Assembly (NCBI GenBank): GCA_025331445.1
Contig: JAIWNE010000102.1
Location: 57,269-121,268, forward strand
Length of the DNA stretch: 64,000 nucleotides
From: Blakeslea trispora
Lineage: Eukaryota > Mucoromycota > Mucoromycetes > Mucorales > Choanephoraceae
Reading direction: 5' to 3'
Notes under the pieces: generated by a model
The model's input: only the letters and a program-made list of their open reading frames with translations
Told to the model about the DNA's origin: nothing
Database searches by the model: none
Shown here: piece after piece, positions 43,595 to 56,568 of the stretch
Numbering within the stretch: position 1 is the stretch's first letter
Layout of the letters: each line of letters starts with the position of its first letter
Program-made: the position numbers and the translations under genes

Positions 43595-44838
43595 TTATTG
43601 CCTAGGAGTCCATAACCAAGAAGCTCTTGATTTTTGTGGAGAGCATACTCTAGATTCTTCTGTTTCAGCCGAGTCTTTTTGTCGAGGTGCTTCTTTATAC
43701 GCAATAGCTGCTTTAAGACCGGCAGTGATAAACATATAAAGGCCTTCGGATATATATTCATGTACCCTATATTTTTCATCTACTTGCAAGCCTAGCTTTA
43801 TGAAATAAACGCTTGCATCTCTTAGTTTCTGAACGATATGGTATTGTGAATCAGCCCATAACAATAGCCGGTATAGAAAGTCTAGCACATATGACACAAG
43901 ATCTATGCGAATTCGTCATTCATCAAACTATGACTAGCTCTAATTTTCGGGGGGAGTCTTACCAGGTAAAGGCGATTGCTTTACTAAAATGGCAGTTGTG
44001 ACAGTAAATTCAGTGATGTATTGACCCATTTGTTTAAATTGTATCATAGAGTCCACTTCAGAGCCATTTGCTTCATGCTGAGGATGGTAAGGTTGCTTAC
44101 TCTCGACTGCAATCGTGTCAGATTTTTCCAACATGGTTGTCTTGTAGGCTCTACTAATGGCAGAGCCTATGTGTGACAAAATGCATAGATTGGGAGTATC
44201 GGAACTATCGGATAGGTTTTGCCTCCTCTCTTGCTGCCGATGTAACTTTTTATTGGAACTTGCCAGATTTAAAATACCTACACGTTCCTCTACACTATCA
44301 AGCTTTTCTCTAATCGCCGCCTTTGTGTTCATATCCGCCTTATCTATAATTAACAACATTTTAAGGTTTAGAATCCACAAACAAATATAACTTTACTAGG
44401 TAAGGCCATTAAAATTTTATCTACACCAGTCAAATAAAGATCAAGAGCAACGGACTCATTACCGCCTTCATATTCATCTGCTGCAATCAGAACAAGCTTC
44501 ATGCCTTGAGATATACCATGCCTATCCACATGTTGTTGACTGGATTTGGTATTGCCCTTTAGTGTACAAGTGACATCGCCTTTAATTTTCTCTGCAAGGG
44601 CGCTCATTTCGGATGTCCAGGAAGTGCTAGGCGTTGGTATAGGGCTTGAAGATCGGGGCGAATGTATGATATGATAAGCCGAAGGATTGGATGCACTGCA
44701 ATTCGTTTGAGGATAATGATAGGAAGGTGAGGCATGGAGTGCTAACCATGGGTCGGCATCCTTCTGGCTGTTGCCTAGAATTGTTCTCTCAATCTTGTTA
44801 GCTGAACCATGAATTAGAGAGGAGACAAAGGATGCCAT
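43595..44838 (-). CDS. MIT-domain protein of unknown role
   Basis: Three exons (44838-44397, 44343-43963, 43881-43595), introns 53 and 81 nt, giving 369 residues. After a Ser/Pro-rich leader, residues about 110-180 form a three-helix MIT-like domain: GMKLVLIAADEYEGG, ALDLYLTGVDKIL and NTKAAIREKLDSVEERV. The second intron-bounded part carries a basic linker and a further helical segment (about 245-315: FLYRLLLWADSQ ... VHEYISEGLYMFITAGLKAAIAY). MIT domains bind ESCRT-III tails, as in Vps4, spartin and katanin-like proteins, so a membrane-trafficking or cytokinesis role is an inference. No AAA ATPase or protease domain is present. The protein ends in a Ser/Arg tail. Confidence 0.78.
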
Positions 44839-45649
44839 TCAAGAAGAGAGAGAGCGAGAAAGAATAATAAGGAAGAGAAGATAAACAAAAAAACAAAGAA
44901 AAAGAATAAATAAGATGTCACTCAAATTTTTTTTTTAAAAGAGTCTTTTTCTTTGTGTTTCTAACATGTGATTACTTTACTCTCTCTACTGGCTATCAAG
45001 ATTTGTCATGATGTGCCTGGAACCGATAACAAAACATAAATAGATGAGCAGGCCAAAGAGGGAGAGAGATAAGGCTTCGCTACAGAAAAGAACTATGGAT
45101 CGCATAAAATAACATCCTGCCGAGAAGTTAGAATTCTTACAGCAATGGCAACATATATCAAATGTAATTGCCACGGATACCCTACCGCAGTCGCTCGCTT
45201 TTTCTTGACTTATTTTCACATGCAATAAGCATCATTCTGTCAGTCAAAACAATGTCAGTTGAAGTAGATGACATGCTACGACTGACAGGATCCTTTCTAC
45301 TTGTCAGTTATCTATGTTTCATCTGATCAAGCATCGGATCTTTTTTTTTTTAGAATCTAGTCATAAATCTCTATCGCTTTCATTTAGCCACCTGAATAGT
45401 CTTATCTTTTTCTTCCCTTCTAGATATATATTGTTGTGAGCGAGAACAAAAACTGGTATTTATCTGTGGGGTTTGTGTTTATGTTTCTTTTGTTTAGAAC
45501 ATTTGCTGCCATATAAAGAAATCAATTAAAGCCAGCCAATATTAAAGAAATTACAGACAAGACGGTTGTGTCTGATTTACATACAAAGAATAGAATATTG
45601 CTGTTAAAGAAGGATTCGTATACATTAGTCGCTTTATTTAACAATCTTA

Positions 45650-45791
45650 TTCTCGAGAAATACTACTCTTGTTTTATATGCTCTTCAATTGAATGGCGTT
45701 TTTGGCGCTTGAAACGATTATAAGTTCAAAGAATTGCACATGTACATCGAGCATACTCTTATATCCAACACCTCTTATTTGGCAACTTACT
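45650..45791 (+). repeat. 142 bp dispersed repeat, second copy
   Basis: Begins TTCTCGAGAA and ends GCAACTTACT. Identical to the reverse complement of 41915-42056 except for one base (TTTGGCAAC against TTTAGCAAC). The two copies face each other about 3.6 kb apart and enclose mob2 and the MIT gene. Confidence 0.9.
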
Positions 45792-45883
45792 ACAAACCCT
45801 TTTTTGGGGGGATTAAAGGATTTTTAGAAATGCATATGGTTCAGTCAATTAGCAGCTATACAAGAAAAGCATTTTTTTTCTCT

Positions 45884-46210
45884 TCATTCGATTGGGTTGG
45901 TAAATGTATAGGTATACAGATGTCTAACAAAGTCTTCAGGAACACAAGGATGCCTATGCTTTCTGATGAATTTTGAAGGTATCAATGTTGTGTTGCCTGG
46001 TAGGACCATCTGCCTTCCTATCTTTGCTGATGACGTTGGCAGCTTGGATGAGACTTTGGTTGCTTTTTTTTTTTAGCTGATTGTTTCCCAAAAATCAATG
46101 GAGCGTAAGTCAAAATAGATTTGGAGCATATCAATGACACGCTTGCCTTTTTCAATACCTCCAGTGACTTTAATTGTCTTTGACTGACAGACATCTCAAG
46201 AAGCAAATCA
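45884..46210 (-). pseudogene. broken coding remnant, family unknown
   Basis: Reverse-strand sequence reads protein-like in one frame (TIKVTGGIEKGKRVIDML, then FDLRSIDFWETIS) until a stop in an A run near 46065. It then continues protein-like in another frame (SSKLPTSSAKIGRQMVLPG ... PCVPEDFVRHLYTYTF) to a stop at 45884. There is no start codon or splice pattern. The break at a homopolymer suggests a frameshifted gene or transposon fragment. I do not recognise the family. Confidence 0.35.
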
Positions 46211-46762
46211 ATCAAGCGTTACCAAATATTTATCTGTCAGATTTTAATGAATCTATTGTTTCGAGTTGGCCGAATTCAACATTTCAAAATCTTTTCCCTC
46301 CTTTACTACAACCTGCTGTCTCCTTTCTGTTTTGAAAGTGGATTGAAGGGAGCTAAGATTACTCTCTTTTACCTTATCAGCCATCTTTTTTTTTTGTTCC
46401 TTGTCCCGAAAAGAGAGTTTTTAGATACTCTTTACTCAATTTCAATATTTGTCCTGACTCGAGCCATCAAGGTGGTAAATCAACACATGTTCATTTGAAC
46501 CTTGTAAACATTTAATAAAACCTTTCTGATTATGCTTTTTAAATTATCAAAAAAAAAAGACAAAGGCAATAAGCTCCGACTTCAGATCAGGTAAAGACTG
46601 AGAAAAGAAAGAAAGAGAGAAAGAAAGAGAGGGGGGGGGGGGAGGATTGTTCAATGCCTGCGTCATTACAATTTAAAATCTTTTTGTTAAACTTGTTCAA
46701 TTTTTTTTTTTTTTTGCTATTTCTCAAACTGATTTTCTTTTTTTCGGGCTAGTAAGGTAGAA

Positions 46763-47871
46763 ATGTGTCAAGAACAACAAAATATTTTCAAACACAATGT
46801 ACCAATAACACAAGAACAATTTGATGAAAAACTCTACGAGGACCTCTGTGATGCTCATTGTCATCCTCATGATGATATTGAGCATTTATCAATGATACCG
46901 AAACTGAAAACAGGCCATATCACCATCATGGGCGTCAGACAAGATGATTGGGAAAGAGTATCTCAAACAACAAAAGATTGCAATCAAGAAATAAATAACA
47001 GGTGTATACCTTGTTTTGGTACATTTGAGAAATTGGGAGGGATCTGAAAAAAGAGAAAAGTTAATTTATTTGTTTGTTTTGTGAAGGTATTCATCCTTGG
47101 TTTTCACATTTTGTTTCACCACCAGAAAAATCCAAACTGTCAGCCAAGGACTACTATGCAAGCATTCTCCAGTCATCTGATCCACAACAATTAGAGGAGA
47201 TGATTCAAGCTTTACCGGAACCATTTTCATATGAGACCTGGTTCAACCATCTTCGCCAACGACTTACAAATCATCCGGAAGCCCTTGTAGGTGAAGTAGG
47301 CGTTGACCGCTCTGCTCGCCTCTTACCCGGTGGAGCAATTGACTGGCACGGCAAAAAGCCCACCCAAGTACATACATCGATCGAACATCAACTGGCCATT
47401 CTTGATATCCAATGCAGACTCGCTAGAGAATTAAATCGAGGCGTAAGCTTGCATTGTGTACAAGGTCAAGGTCATCTCTTTGATTATCTCAAGAGACAAT
47501 CAACTCAATTCAGTGGTCGTAAGCTAAGACAGCTCAAGGAAAAGCCCAACATATTACGAGTTTGTCTACATTCATTTGGCGGTAGTCCTGCCACCGTGAC
47601 CCAGTTTATTGAACTGAAAGGTTTCGAGATTTACGTCTCTTTTTCAGTTGCCATCAATGCTCAGCACCTACCTCCTCATAAGATGCAGGCCTTGATACGC
47701 AGTGTCCCTGAAGATCGTCTTTTGATTGAATCTGATCTCAATACACCTAAAGGCATCGATGTCTGTATGGTGGATATTGTGAAGATTGTATCAGAAGCAA
47801 GAAATTGGACAATAGCACAAACAGTCGAAAAGACACGTCAAAATTGGAAACGATTTGTGAATTTACCATAA
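46763..47871 (+). CDS. TatD-family metal-dependent hydrolase (Scn1-like)
   Basis: Two exons (46763-47018 and 47087-47871) with a 68 nt intron, giving 346 residues. It has the amidohydrolase metal ligands of TatD proteins: DAHCH near the start (H32, H34), GEVGVDR (Glu ligand, mid-protein), SLHCVQGQGH, CLHSFGG and a late IESDLN (Asp). TatD enzymes are Mg-dependent 3'-5' nucleases; the longer fungal branch includes fission yeast Scn1, which was found through Cut9. The insertion after GIHPWF (about residues 95-130) fits that branch. The splice restores FGIHPWF across the junction. Convergent with the Stm1-like gene, 103 bp apart. Confidence 0.88.
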
Positions 47872-47974
47872 AACTTCTTTCTTAATATATAAATGAACAA
47901 TGGTTGCTTCTTTTATTTTTATTTTATTTTTCGAAAGAGTACAAACAGAATGAAATATCAAAGAGTTTTTTTTT

Positions 47975-49059
47975 TTAAGCACCCAGAGTAGGGAAAGCAC
48001 TAGCATCTGATAAGTTAACAGATCCTTGTTGACGGCTGTTGGCGCTATGGCGGTTATTAGAACGACCACGTCCACCGCGACCACCGCGACCACCACTACT
48101 ACTACGATGAGAAGGTTGATCGATTTCCAAATAAACCTTTTCTTTCTTGGACTTGTTTTTTAACTTGACTTCACTTTCCTATTCAAAGAAGAAAATAAGT
48201 TCAAAGCAATAGAAAGCATTTGTTTTTTGTTTTACCTTGCCTGGGAAAAAAACGGCTTCTTCCTTTTCGAGAACAACCGTGTCTTTCCATTGAGCATCAT
48301 CGGAACCTTCATTTGCTTGACGACCTTGGTTAAGGCGAAGGTTTTGGTTAGCGCTCTTCTTTTCAGCAAGATATTCATCCAATGTCTTGGTGTTCTCTTC
48401 AGTCTCTTCAGGAGCGCGAGAATGACGTGTTTCGGCAGCAGCTGGATCATTAGGATCTAATACGTCATTGGCACTAGAGATATATATAAATTTTAATTTT
48501 TTTTTTATAATAGTAAAAACTTTTTTTTTTGGGCCTTACCTTTCATATTCAGCAGTGCCAGCTTCACCCCAACCTTGAGTAATTTTCTTTTCATTATCAC
48601 TAATAAGAAAAAAAATAATAAGAGATCAAGATGATGACAAGAAATAAAGATGAAACTTACATGATGCCTGTACCAGAGTGACGATCATATTGACGTCCGC
48701 GACCAGAAAACTCAGAGCGTCCAGGTTTAGATCTTGACTTGTTTTCGCCTGTGGCATCATTGACATTACTAGTAGCAGCAGAGCCTTCAAAGCCATCACC
48801 TCTACGGCTACCACGCTCGCGTCTTGAGGGAGGAGAGACTGAATGACCAAACGCGTTTCTTTCAATTAGCTATCCATCTTGAAAGATATTTATATATATA
48901 TTTACCTGCAGGTTGTCTTTGTCCGGCTCTTCGCAAGTCGCGTCGAGTAGGAGGTTGAGCGTCACCTTTCTTCTCAGCAGGCTTGGTGTTTCCGAGTTTA
49001 TCAACTTCGGTTTCTTCGTCACCCAAAAGGATATCAAAACGGTTTTGTGAGAATGACAT
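47975..49059 (-). CDS. Stm1/SERBP1-type (HABP4/PAI-RBP1) RNA-binding protein
   Basis: Five exons (49059-48906, 48838-48661, 48599-48540, 48473-48236, 48178-47975), giving 277 residues. An acidic N-terminus (FDILLGDEETEVD) precedes basic RRDLRRAGQRQPAG, an SRRGDGFEGS ... GRGRQYDRHSGTGI segment, a KKITQGWGEAG motif, the charged TLDEYLAEKK motif and a C-terminal RGG cluster (GRGGRGGRGR) before LSDASAFPTLGA. These are the ordered marks of the Stm1/SERBP1 family, which binds rRNA and mRNA and clamps idle 80S ribosomes during starvation. Yeast Stm1 is 273 residues, almost the same size. RGG arginines are usual methylation sites. Cytosolic. Confidence 0.9.
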
Positions 49060-50452
49060 TCTAAATGTTTCTTCTATAACAAAATAAAAAGAAGAAAAAG
49101 AAGAAAAAAAAAAAGGTGAGAAAAAAAAATAATGTTCATGTTATGTGTAATGCAGTAAAAAAAGAGGGCCCAATGCTACCCGGCTGAGATTGAATCTATC
49201 GAATCATGTCTGTCTGAAACAGTCGCCGCTTCTTCTTTTGTTATGCAAGTGAATTAGTGCATTGTCTGAGCCAATAAAATGAACAAGAGATTTATTATTG
49301 TCCTCTCAAGAAACCCCTTTCGTTTAATCCAGCCTGTGTCTATTCAAGTCTTTTTTTTTTCATATAGAATCGGGTTTCATTTTTTTTTCCTTTTCTTAAA
49401 CCCATTGCATTCAAGTTTTTTTTTTTTGGGAAATAAGATTGTAATATGTCTAACCCTTGCACAAAGATCAATGTAGTACTTTTTTTTTCTGGTAGTCTCA
49501 CCAAAGGACATAATCTTATTGTTTGTGGCTTTTTTATGCATATGCAATTCACAAACAATTGTCAGTTTTTTTTTTTTTTTTTGGTGAATAAAAGCAACTT
49601 ATTTTTTACTTGATTAATGGGTCTTTGTAAGAAATAAAACAGAAAACAACATTGACTACACAGGTTGTCTTTTTTTTTTTGGCTACTCTTAACTGACAAT
49701 GGCATCTTCTTCCCCTCTCCTCCTAACGAAATACTATATTCAGAAGCTTTATAAAACAATGGTTTTTCCCTTTTTTTTTTTCGAAAAGTGTATATTGAAG
49801 CTCTCCTTTTCCTTACAAGTTATCATTGCTGAGTAGAGCTCATCATCCTGTGCAACAGCTCAAACTATCTTTTGGGCAAGCGCCTGGGCCTACCTTTTAT
49901 GTAGTTTGACTTGTTAACTTTTTGAGGTAGGTAGTTAAACTCGCTCTGTCTCAGCTTGTCCTGTTACTACATAGTAAATTTGTCTCTTGAATCACTTTAC
50001 AACCTACCATTTTGGTTTGCTATATAGCTTCTTTAATTTGCTCTCCAACTATTTATCTTTTATTGATAAGTACTGTCTTGTTTTATCTCTCTTTTTTTTT
50101 TCCCAAGTTTTGTCATGATTAGGGCTTGCTGTCAATGTTTAGCCAATCATGCCCTTTTATTTAGACAATATGGTTTAAATGGAAGTTTTCCTTAAAACGA
50201 GTATCTCCTTATGTTTGATCTAGAGAACATTTATCTCTATTACCGCTCTTATTGTTATGTAAGTTTTAAAAAAAAAGAAAACAGGATTAGGGAGATTCTT
50301 TTATTGTTTACTCGTTATTAGAACAGGGAAAAAAACTAATACGGAAGAAGGGGGGGAATGTCATTAAAGAAGGTAATAAAGAAAAGAATAAAGGAGAGAA
50401 GAAGAAAAATTCAATTGCAATATAAAGGTATACATCTTACAGTGATATAGGC
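49060..50452. other. intergenic, T-tract rich, nothing coding seen
   Basis: Many T runs of 9-17 bases (49350, 49418, 49485, 49566, 49671, 49770) and no motif-bearing frame. The left part is the promoter of the Stm1-like gene, and the right end is the 3' region of the RhoGAP gene. Confidence 0.55.
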
Positions 50453-53055
50453 TTATGATGATTCATGACGATAACGCCCTAAAGCCTTTGTAGTATCAGG
50501 ATCATAGGCACAGGCTTCAGGGTCAATCACCATTTCATCAATAAGAGTTCTCAAGAAAGCTTGTTCATATTTTGAGTTTTCAAATACAGTTGTTAAGCTT
50601 TCAGAGGGACAACGCAAGAAGTTTGGTGCAAACACCATGGCAAGGTTATTGACATTCATCAAAGTATGTTGAATCACTTCTGGTTGAGTAAATTCCTAAA
50701 AGGCAAGAAAGAGAAATAAGTCGCAGGGCTTCTTTTATATACATAGTGTATGAAACTCACCTGTAAGAAACTGATGGTAAATAAAGCAATACGTCTATTG
50801 ATATCAGGTAGTTGGTTGATAATGGCAATGGCTTTTGCTGGATTTTCTGCATAGCGAATACAATCATCATAATCCTCAGAGTTCACAATAGGTTCAGCTA
50901 AATCTCTAAGCCAATATTTAAACAAGGATGCTGGCACATTTGGATCTGTTACATTAGAAGCATCATATTGACCATTTTCAATGCGGACTCGCTTAATAAA
51001 AAAAAATTGGGTCAATATCATAGACAATGAATATATGCACATATTTACCAAATCTGTTACTGCATCTGCATCACCAGGTACACGAAAGATCCCTTCAGAC
51101 ATCTGTCCATTGGTATCACGTACTGTCTTGGTCAAAAAGGGAACGATTTGAGGAATATGTAATTCAGGATGTGTCTTTTCTTGTAGTTCCATAATAAAAT
51201 CAAGCGATTCACCAAACACAGAGGGCTTAAAAGGTGCTTCTCTGGCTCGATTGATTTCTGCACTCGTCAAGACCTTACCCTTAGCGCCCCGAATGCATAT
51301 ACGCTTTAGTTTAGCAGACACATGCTGGCTCATGATACACACATCATTTTCCTGTACAGTATGGTGTTGTTGTACAAAATCAGTGAGATAGGACTCTAGG
51401 TTCTTGGAGGGAGGAAAAGTGATACTGACGATGCAGAGCATTTCCCAGCCCTTTCGAATACTATCACCATGAGGGTTGTCTTGGAGTTGCTTACAGATCT
51501 GAACATAAATTTCATCACGCATCTGTCCCTTGGTGATACCACAGGTAAGGATGAATTGAATGTCTTCTGTCTCGCTTGTCTGGCGAGGTCTTGGTCGATC
51601 TCCCATGATCATCTGAAGCAGTTTAAAACATTTGAGTGCGTCTTTGTTGAAATCCTTGTTCATCATGATTAATGGCTGTTTAATGGATTCCTAAAATGAA
51701 ATTTGGTCAATATGATAATAATACAAAGTGAAAAAATTGACTTACTTTGGTCCATTTCAACATTTGGTTCATAGGTACTCTTCTTCTAAACAAGCCACGT
51801 TTATGTGTTGCAAAGTATTTTTTGGCAAATCCATCAATGGCAAAACGAGTAATTTCTTGTTGTAATCCAACAGGCAAAGCAGGCCTAGAAAAGAAAAAAA
51901 TTAAAATTAAATAAAGGCTTATAATGAAAATAGTCTTCTTTACTTTCGCATAGAGCCAAACATGGACAAAGACTGTTTTGAACCTGCTTTTTCAAAATCA
52001 ATTTGATTTAATGGGTGCATTCCAGCAGCTGCCTCTAATAGAGAAAATAAACCAGAGTATGTTTATAAGCAAAAAAGCTTTGTTTCCGCTATTTTTTCTT
52101 TTTCTTTTTTACCTGGATTGTTTAATGGCGCACCGATGGTCATGACAGAATATCTACTTTCTGAGTTGGGAGAGTGTGATCGAGAAACGAGGCTTTTAAG
52201 AGGATTTGAGGATTTCGTGAAGCTCGAGAAAGCAGAGAAATGAGATGTTCTTCTGGATGCCTTTGTTTCTTGAAATTCCTAAAATAATTGTATGTGTGTG
52301 TGTGTGTGTGTTTGAAAGGAGTTCAATAGGAGTTGAACAGGAGAACTGACCTTTTGAATAGAACAGTAACTCTGTTTTCGAGTAAAATGAAATAGTCGAG
52401 GTGATTCAGGCGAAATGGAGCTTGTATCTGTCTGTGGAGGCACATCAAATAAGACTTGTTCTATATGTTTGCCGCTATCTGAAGTGGATCGAGTATGATT
52501 CTTTGTTTCTGGCTTCGGGTTGGGTAAATCGAGTGATTTGCTATTGCGTTTGATGGTAATATCTAAAGGTTGTATGATAGAAGAGAGTTGTGGAGCAAAT
52601 TCATCGGATAACTAGAAGAAACAAAGAAAATGAATATAATTTAGTTGTTTTCGTATAGATATATACCTTCATATTGATCAATGAAATAACATGAGCATCA
52701 GTGGGTTTGGACCAATTGGAGACATTGGCACGTGTATGATAGTAATAAGGCAGTCTATTCTTTTCATCCCAAAGCTCCCACCAATCGCCTTCGGGATCAC
52801 TTTCTTTACTAAAAAAAAAAAGATAAAGTTAAATCATATTTTCTCTTTGAATTATGCTATAGAGTACATGATGGCATTATCTGTAGGTTTAGTCCATGAA
52901 CATTCGCCTGTTGTCTGATTTAGAAAAAAGAAAAATAAGCTTCGAGAAACAAAAAACTGTCAACTTGATCATGGTGTGCTTACAGGATTAGCATAAAAAG
53001 ATGTTGTTAACTTGGGATTCGCAATCTCGACCCAATCGTATTCTAGAGTTGACAT
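50453..53055 (-). CDS. WW-WW-MyTH4-RhoGAP protein (Vilse/ARHGAP39-like)
   Basis: Ten exons (53055-52984, 52914-52868, 52808-52667, 52611-52351, 52278-52113, 52034-51944, 51884-51746, 51690-51049, 50991-50761, 50695-50453), giving 677 residues. Two WW domains open the protein (about 6-37 and 43-75: DWVEIANP ... CSWTKPTD and GDWWELWDE ... SNWSKPTD). A Ser-rich linker follows, then a MyTH4 domain (about 285-430: ITKGQMRDEIYVQICKQ, GWEMLCI), then RhoGAP (about 460-660) with the arginine finger in EGIFRVPGD (R509) and VNNLAMVFAPNFLR. RhoGAPs turn off Rho/Rac/Cdc42; MyTH4 and WW domains bind microtubules or Pro-rich partners. The domain order equals animal ARHGAP39. Its start faces the S6-kinase-like gene 311 bp away. 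Confidence 0.9.
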
Positions 53056-53366
53056 GTTAATGAGACGAGTAAAAGAGAGAGAGAAAAAAAAAAGAAAAAA
53101 AAAAGAGAGAGAGAGAGAGAAAAGAAGGGAAAGGAAAGGGAGTGGATTAAGAAAGAAAAAGGGAAAATTACTATTTCGAAAATGTGTAAATATATTCGAA
53201 AAAAAAAAAAAGAGTGTTGTACAAACTGATTGTTGGTTTAATTACACGTGTAGAGAGGGGGGGGGGAGCGGGAGGAGAGAGAGAAAAAAAAAGGGTCAAT
53301 TTTTTAAAGTAAAAAGTTTCGGTTTTTTCTTCTGTCAAAAAAAAAAAGCACAGGCATCGCAGTGTG
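53056..53366. promoter_or_regulatory. shared divergent promoter region (RhoGAP / S6-kinase-like)
   Basis: The only DNA between two opposite ATGs. It is strongly purine-biased on the plus strand (GA runs 53083-53160, A runs 53197 and 53337, G8 at 53257), so both leaders are expected to be homopurine/homopyrimidine. No TATA box stands out. Co-regulation is inferred from position only. Confidence 0.45.
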
Positions 53367-54925
<1,559 letters not shown>

Positions 54926-55698
54926 TTACAAAAGTATTGCTTTATTGAGAACAAATCAAACTCAAGTCTTGAAGAAAATTATATATTTATATTTACAACA
55001 GATATCTTAATGCTTAATGGTTCTGAAAGGACATTTAATAAAGGAAAAGAAAATTATGTAAAAAAAGAACGTGTAGAATGAGAGTAAAGATAACTCAACT
55101 GAGCAAGGTTTGCTTAATGATAAAGACAAAAAAAAACATGATCATGATTTAGTCATAGTCCAAGGATCAATAGTACCTTATTTTGATGGAAAGTTACAAT
55201 AAGGTAGTACGGATGAGCTCATAAAAGAAAAAGAGAGGTAAATAGGGATTTAGCTGTCAGATTGTACAACACAAATTTCCCCCCTTTTTTTTTCTGTCCC
55301 CCCCCCCATATGTTATTGAAGTTCCTCTTCTTTTTCTGCTTATGAAACCTCTCTCTCTCTCTCTCTCTCTCTCTCTAGAAAGTGAAAGAGTGGATATTGA
55401 ATTTTTAAGACTCCACGTTAGAGTTTTTTTTTTTGTGTGCGAAAAAGGATCTCTTCTCAAATGTCACTATGAAGAAAAAAAAAATCTTGAATGGTCCCTA
55501 TACTACTTTTTTTTATAAGAAATACACTTTCATCATGAGCAGATCTATAACGTCTTTTTAAAAGGCTTTTATGATTCCATTGACAAAGAATCAGAACAAG
55601 GCTTTAGAATGATCAAACCTATGAACAATAGAGAGGAGGGCAAACTATTTTGGATCTTAAACGACAAATGAAAAACAAGAGTATGTTTCTGTTTATTT
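54926..55698. other. convergent intergenic, nothing coding seen
   Basis: Contains a CT microsatellite at about 55351-55376, a C8 run near 55300 and several A/T runs. A short palindromic TAAAAGGCTTTTA lies near 55558. Confidence 0.55.
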
Positions 55699-56568
55699 CT
55701 ATGCAATGTTATATTGATCCTTCAATACTTGCAACATGGTGTTACCAAACGAGCGATGCACTTGTGTGGTGAAATGAGCAGTGTCCCAAAAGAAGTGAGC
55801 CTCAGGGTCTTTGCAAGGTATGACAAGATGCTTGATACAGGGATTTTGAACATCAGTAATGTTCAATCGACTGGCATTGGCCATTTCGTTATCAAGCCAA
55901 GCATACAGATCGAAAATGAAGATACGAAGATCACTTATCTTGCTGAGTTTACGTTCAAGCAAATCATTATAATCAAGCACAAACTTTTTTGTAGCAGCCT
56001 TGACTTTCTTTGGAATCTGAGGGAACTTGTCCAACGCAGGCATTCTCAACATCATCACATCCTGTCCCGAATGCAATTGTTTGATGAGGTCTAGACCTGT
56101 AATGACGTTCTGAGTAATTTCCTCCATCTTGGTATTGGCATACTTGGCATCGGTGATCTTGCCCGAGGAAGCCAAGGCAAATATATCGTTAGCACCAATC
56201 TCGGTAATGTACAATGTAGGGACGGTCGTGTTCACTTTAATGTCCTCAATCTGCTGAACAAATCCAGGTCGAACCAAGTTGATGGGGTCCAGGGGGGCAT
56301 CTTTATTATCAGAGATTGCACCGCCATAAGCATTGTTTTGAATCTTTATTGTCAATTTCTCGGAAAGAGCGTCTACCCACATTGGCCCATTAGAAAATCT
56401 ACCTTTGTAATAGGGATAAGGAGGGTAGAGTTTTTTTGATAACTCATACACGTTATGTGTATCTGCAAAACTGTTGCCATAAATTATAATTTGTTGAAAA
56501 GGTGTTGTTATCACATTCCCCATGGCACATGTGGCAACAGAAAGAATCAAGATATGACTAAATCGCAT
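55699..56568 (-). CDS. secreted GDSL/SGNH-family hydrolase
   Basis: Single exon, 289 residues. A signal peptide (MRFSHILILSVATCAMG) is followed by SGNH blocks: IIYGNSFAD (block I with the nucleophile Ser), a GRFSNGPMWVD stretch usual in this fungal branch, GANDI (block III, oxyanion Asn) and DTAHFTTQVH (block V, Asp and His). The consensus GDS of block I is GNS here. Likely an extracellular or wall esterase/lipase acting on acyl or acetyl esters; substrate unknown. N-glycosylation-type NxS/T sites are present. An in-frame upstream ATG at 56628 would place 20 residues before the signal peptide, so 56568 is preferred. No intron. Confidence 0.87.
   Translation of the reverse strand: MRFSHILILSVATCAMGNVITTPFQQIIIYGNSFADTHNVYELSKKLYPPYPYYKGRFSNGPMWVDALSEKLTIKIQNNAYGGAISDNKDAPLDPINLVRPGFVQQIEDIKVNTTVPTLYITEIGANDIFALASSGKITDAKYANTKMEEITQNVITGLDLIKQLHSGQDVMMLRMPALDKFPQIPKKVKAATKKFVLDYNDLLERKLSKISDLRIFIFDLYAWLDNEMANASRLNITDVQNPCIKHLVIPCKDPEAHFFWDTAHFTTQVHRSFGNTMLQVLKDQYNIA

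Larger units (their letters stand above)
44839..46762. other. intergenic region with repeat and gene remnant
   Basis: Holds the second near-identical copy of the 142 bp repeat (45650-45791), a broken coding remnant on the reverse strand (45884-46210), a G12 run near 46632 and GAAA-type repeats before it. The last 100 bp are T-rich and lead to the TatD-family gene. Confidence 0.55.

Noticed and set aside
41915..45791. Composite transposon with the 142 bp repeats as ends
   Set aside because: The enclosed genes are ordinary chromosomal genes, there is no transposase, and no target duplication was seen outside the repeats. Reported only as an inverted pair.
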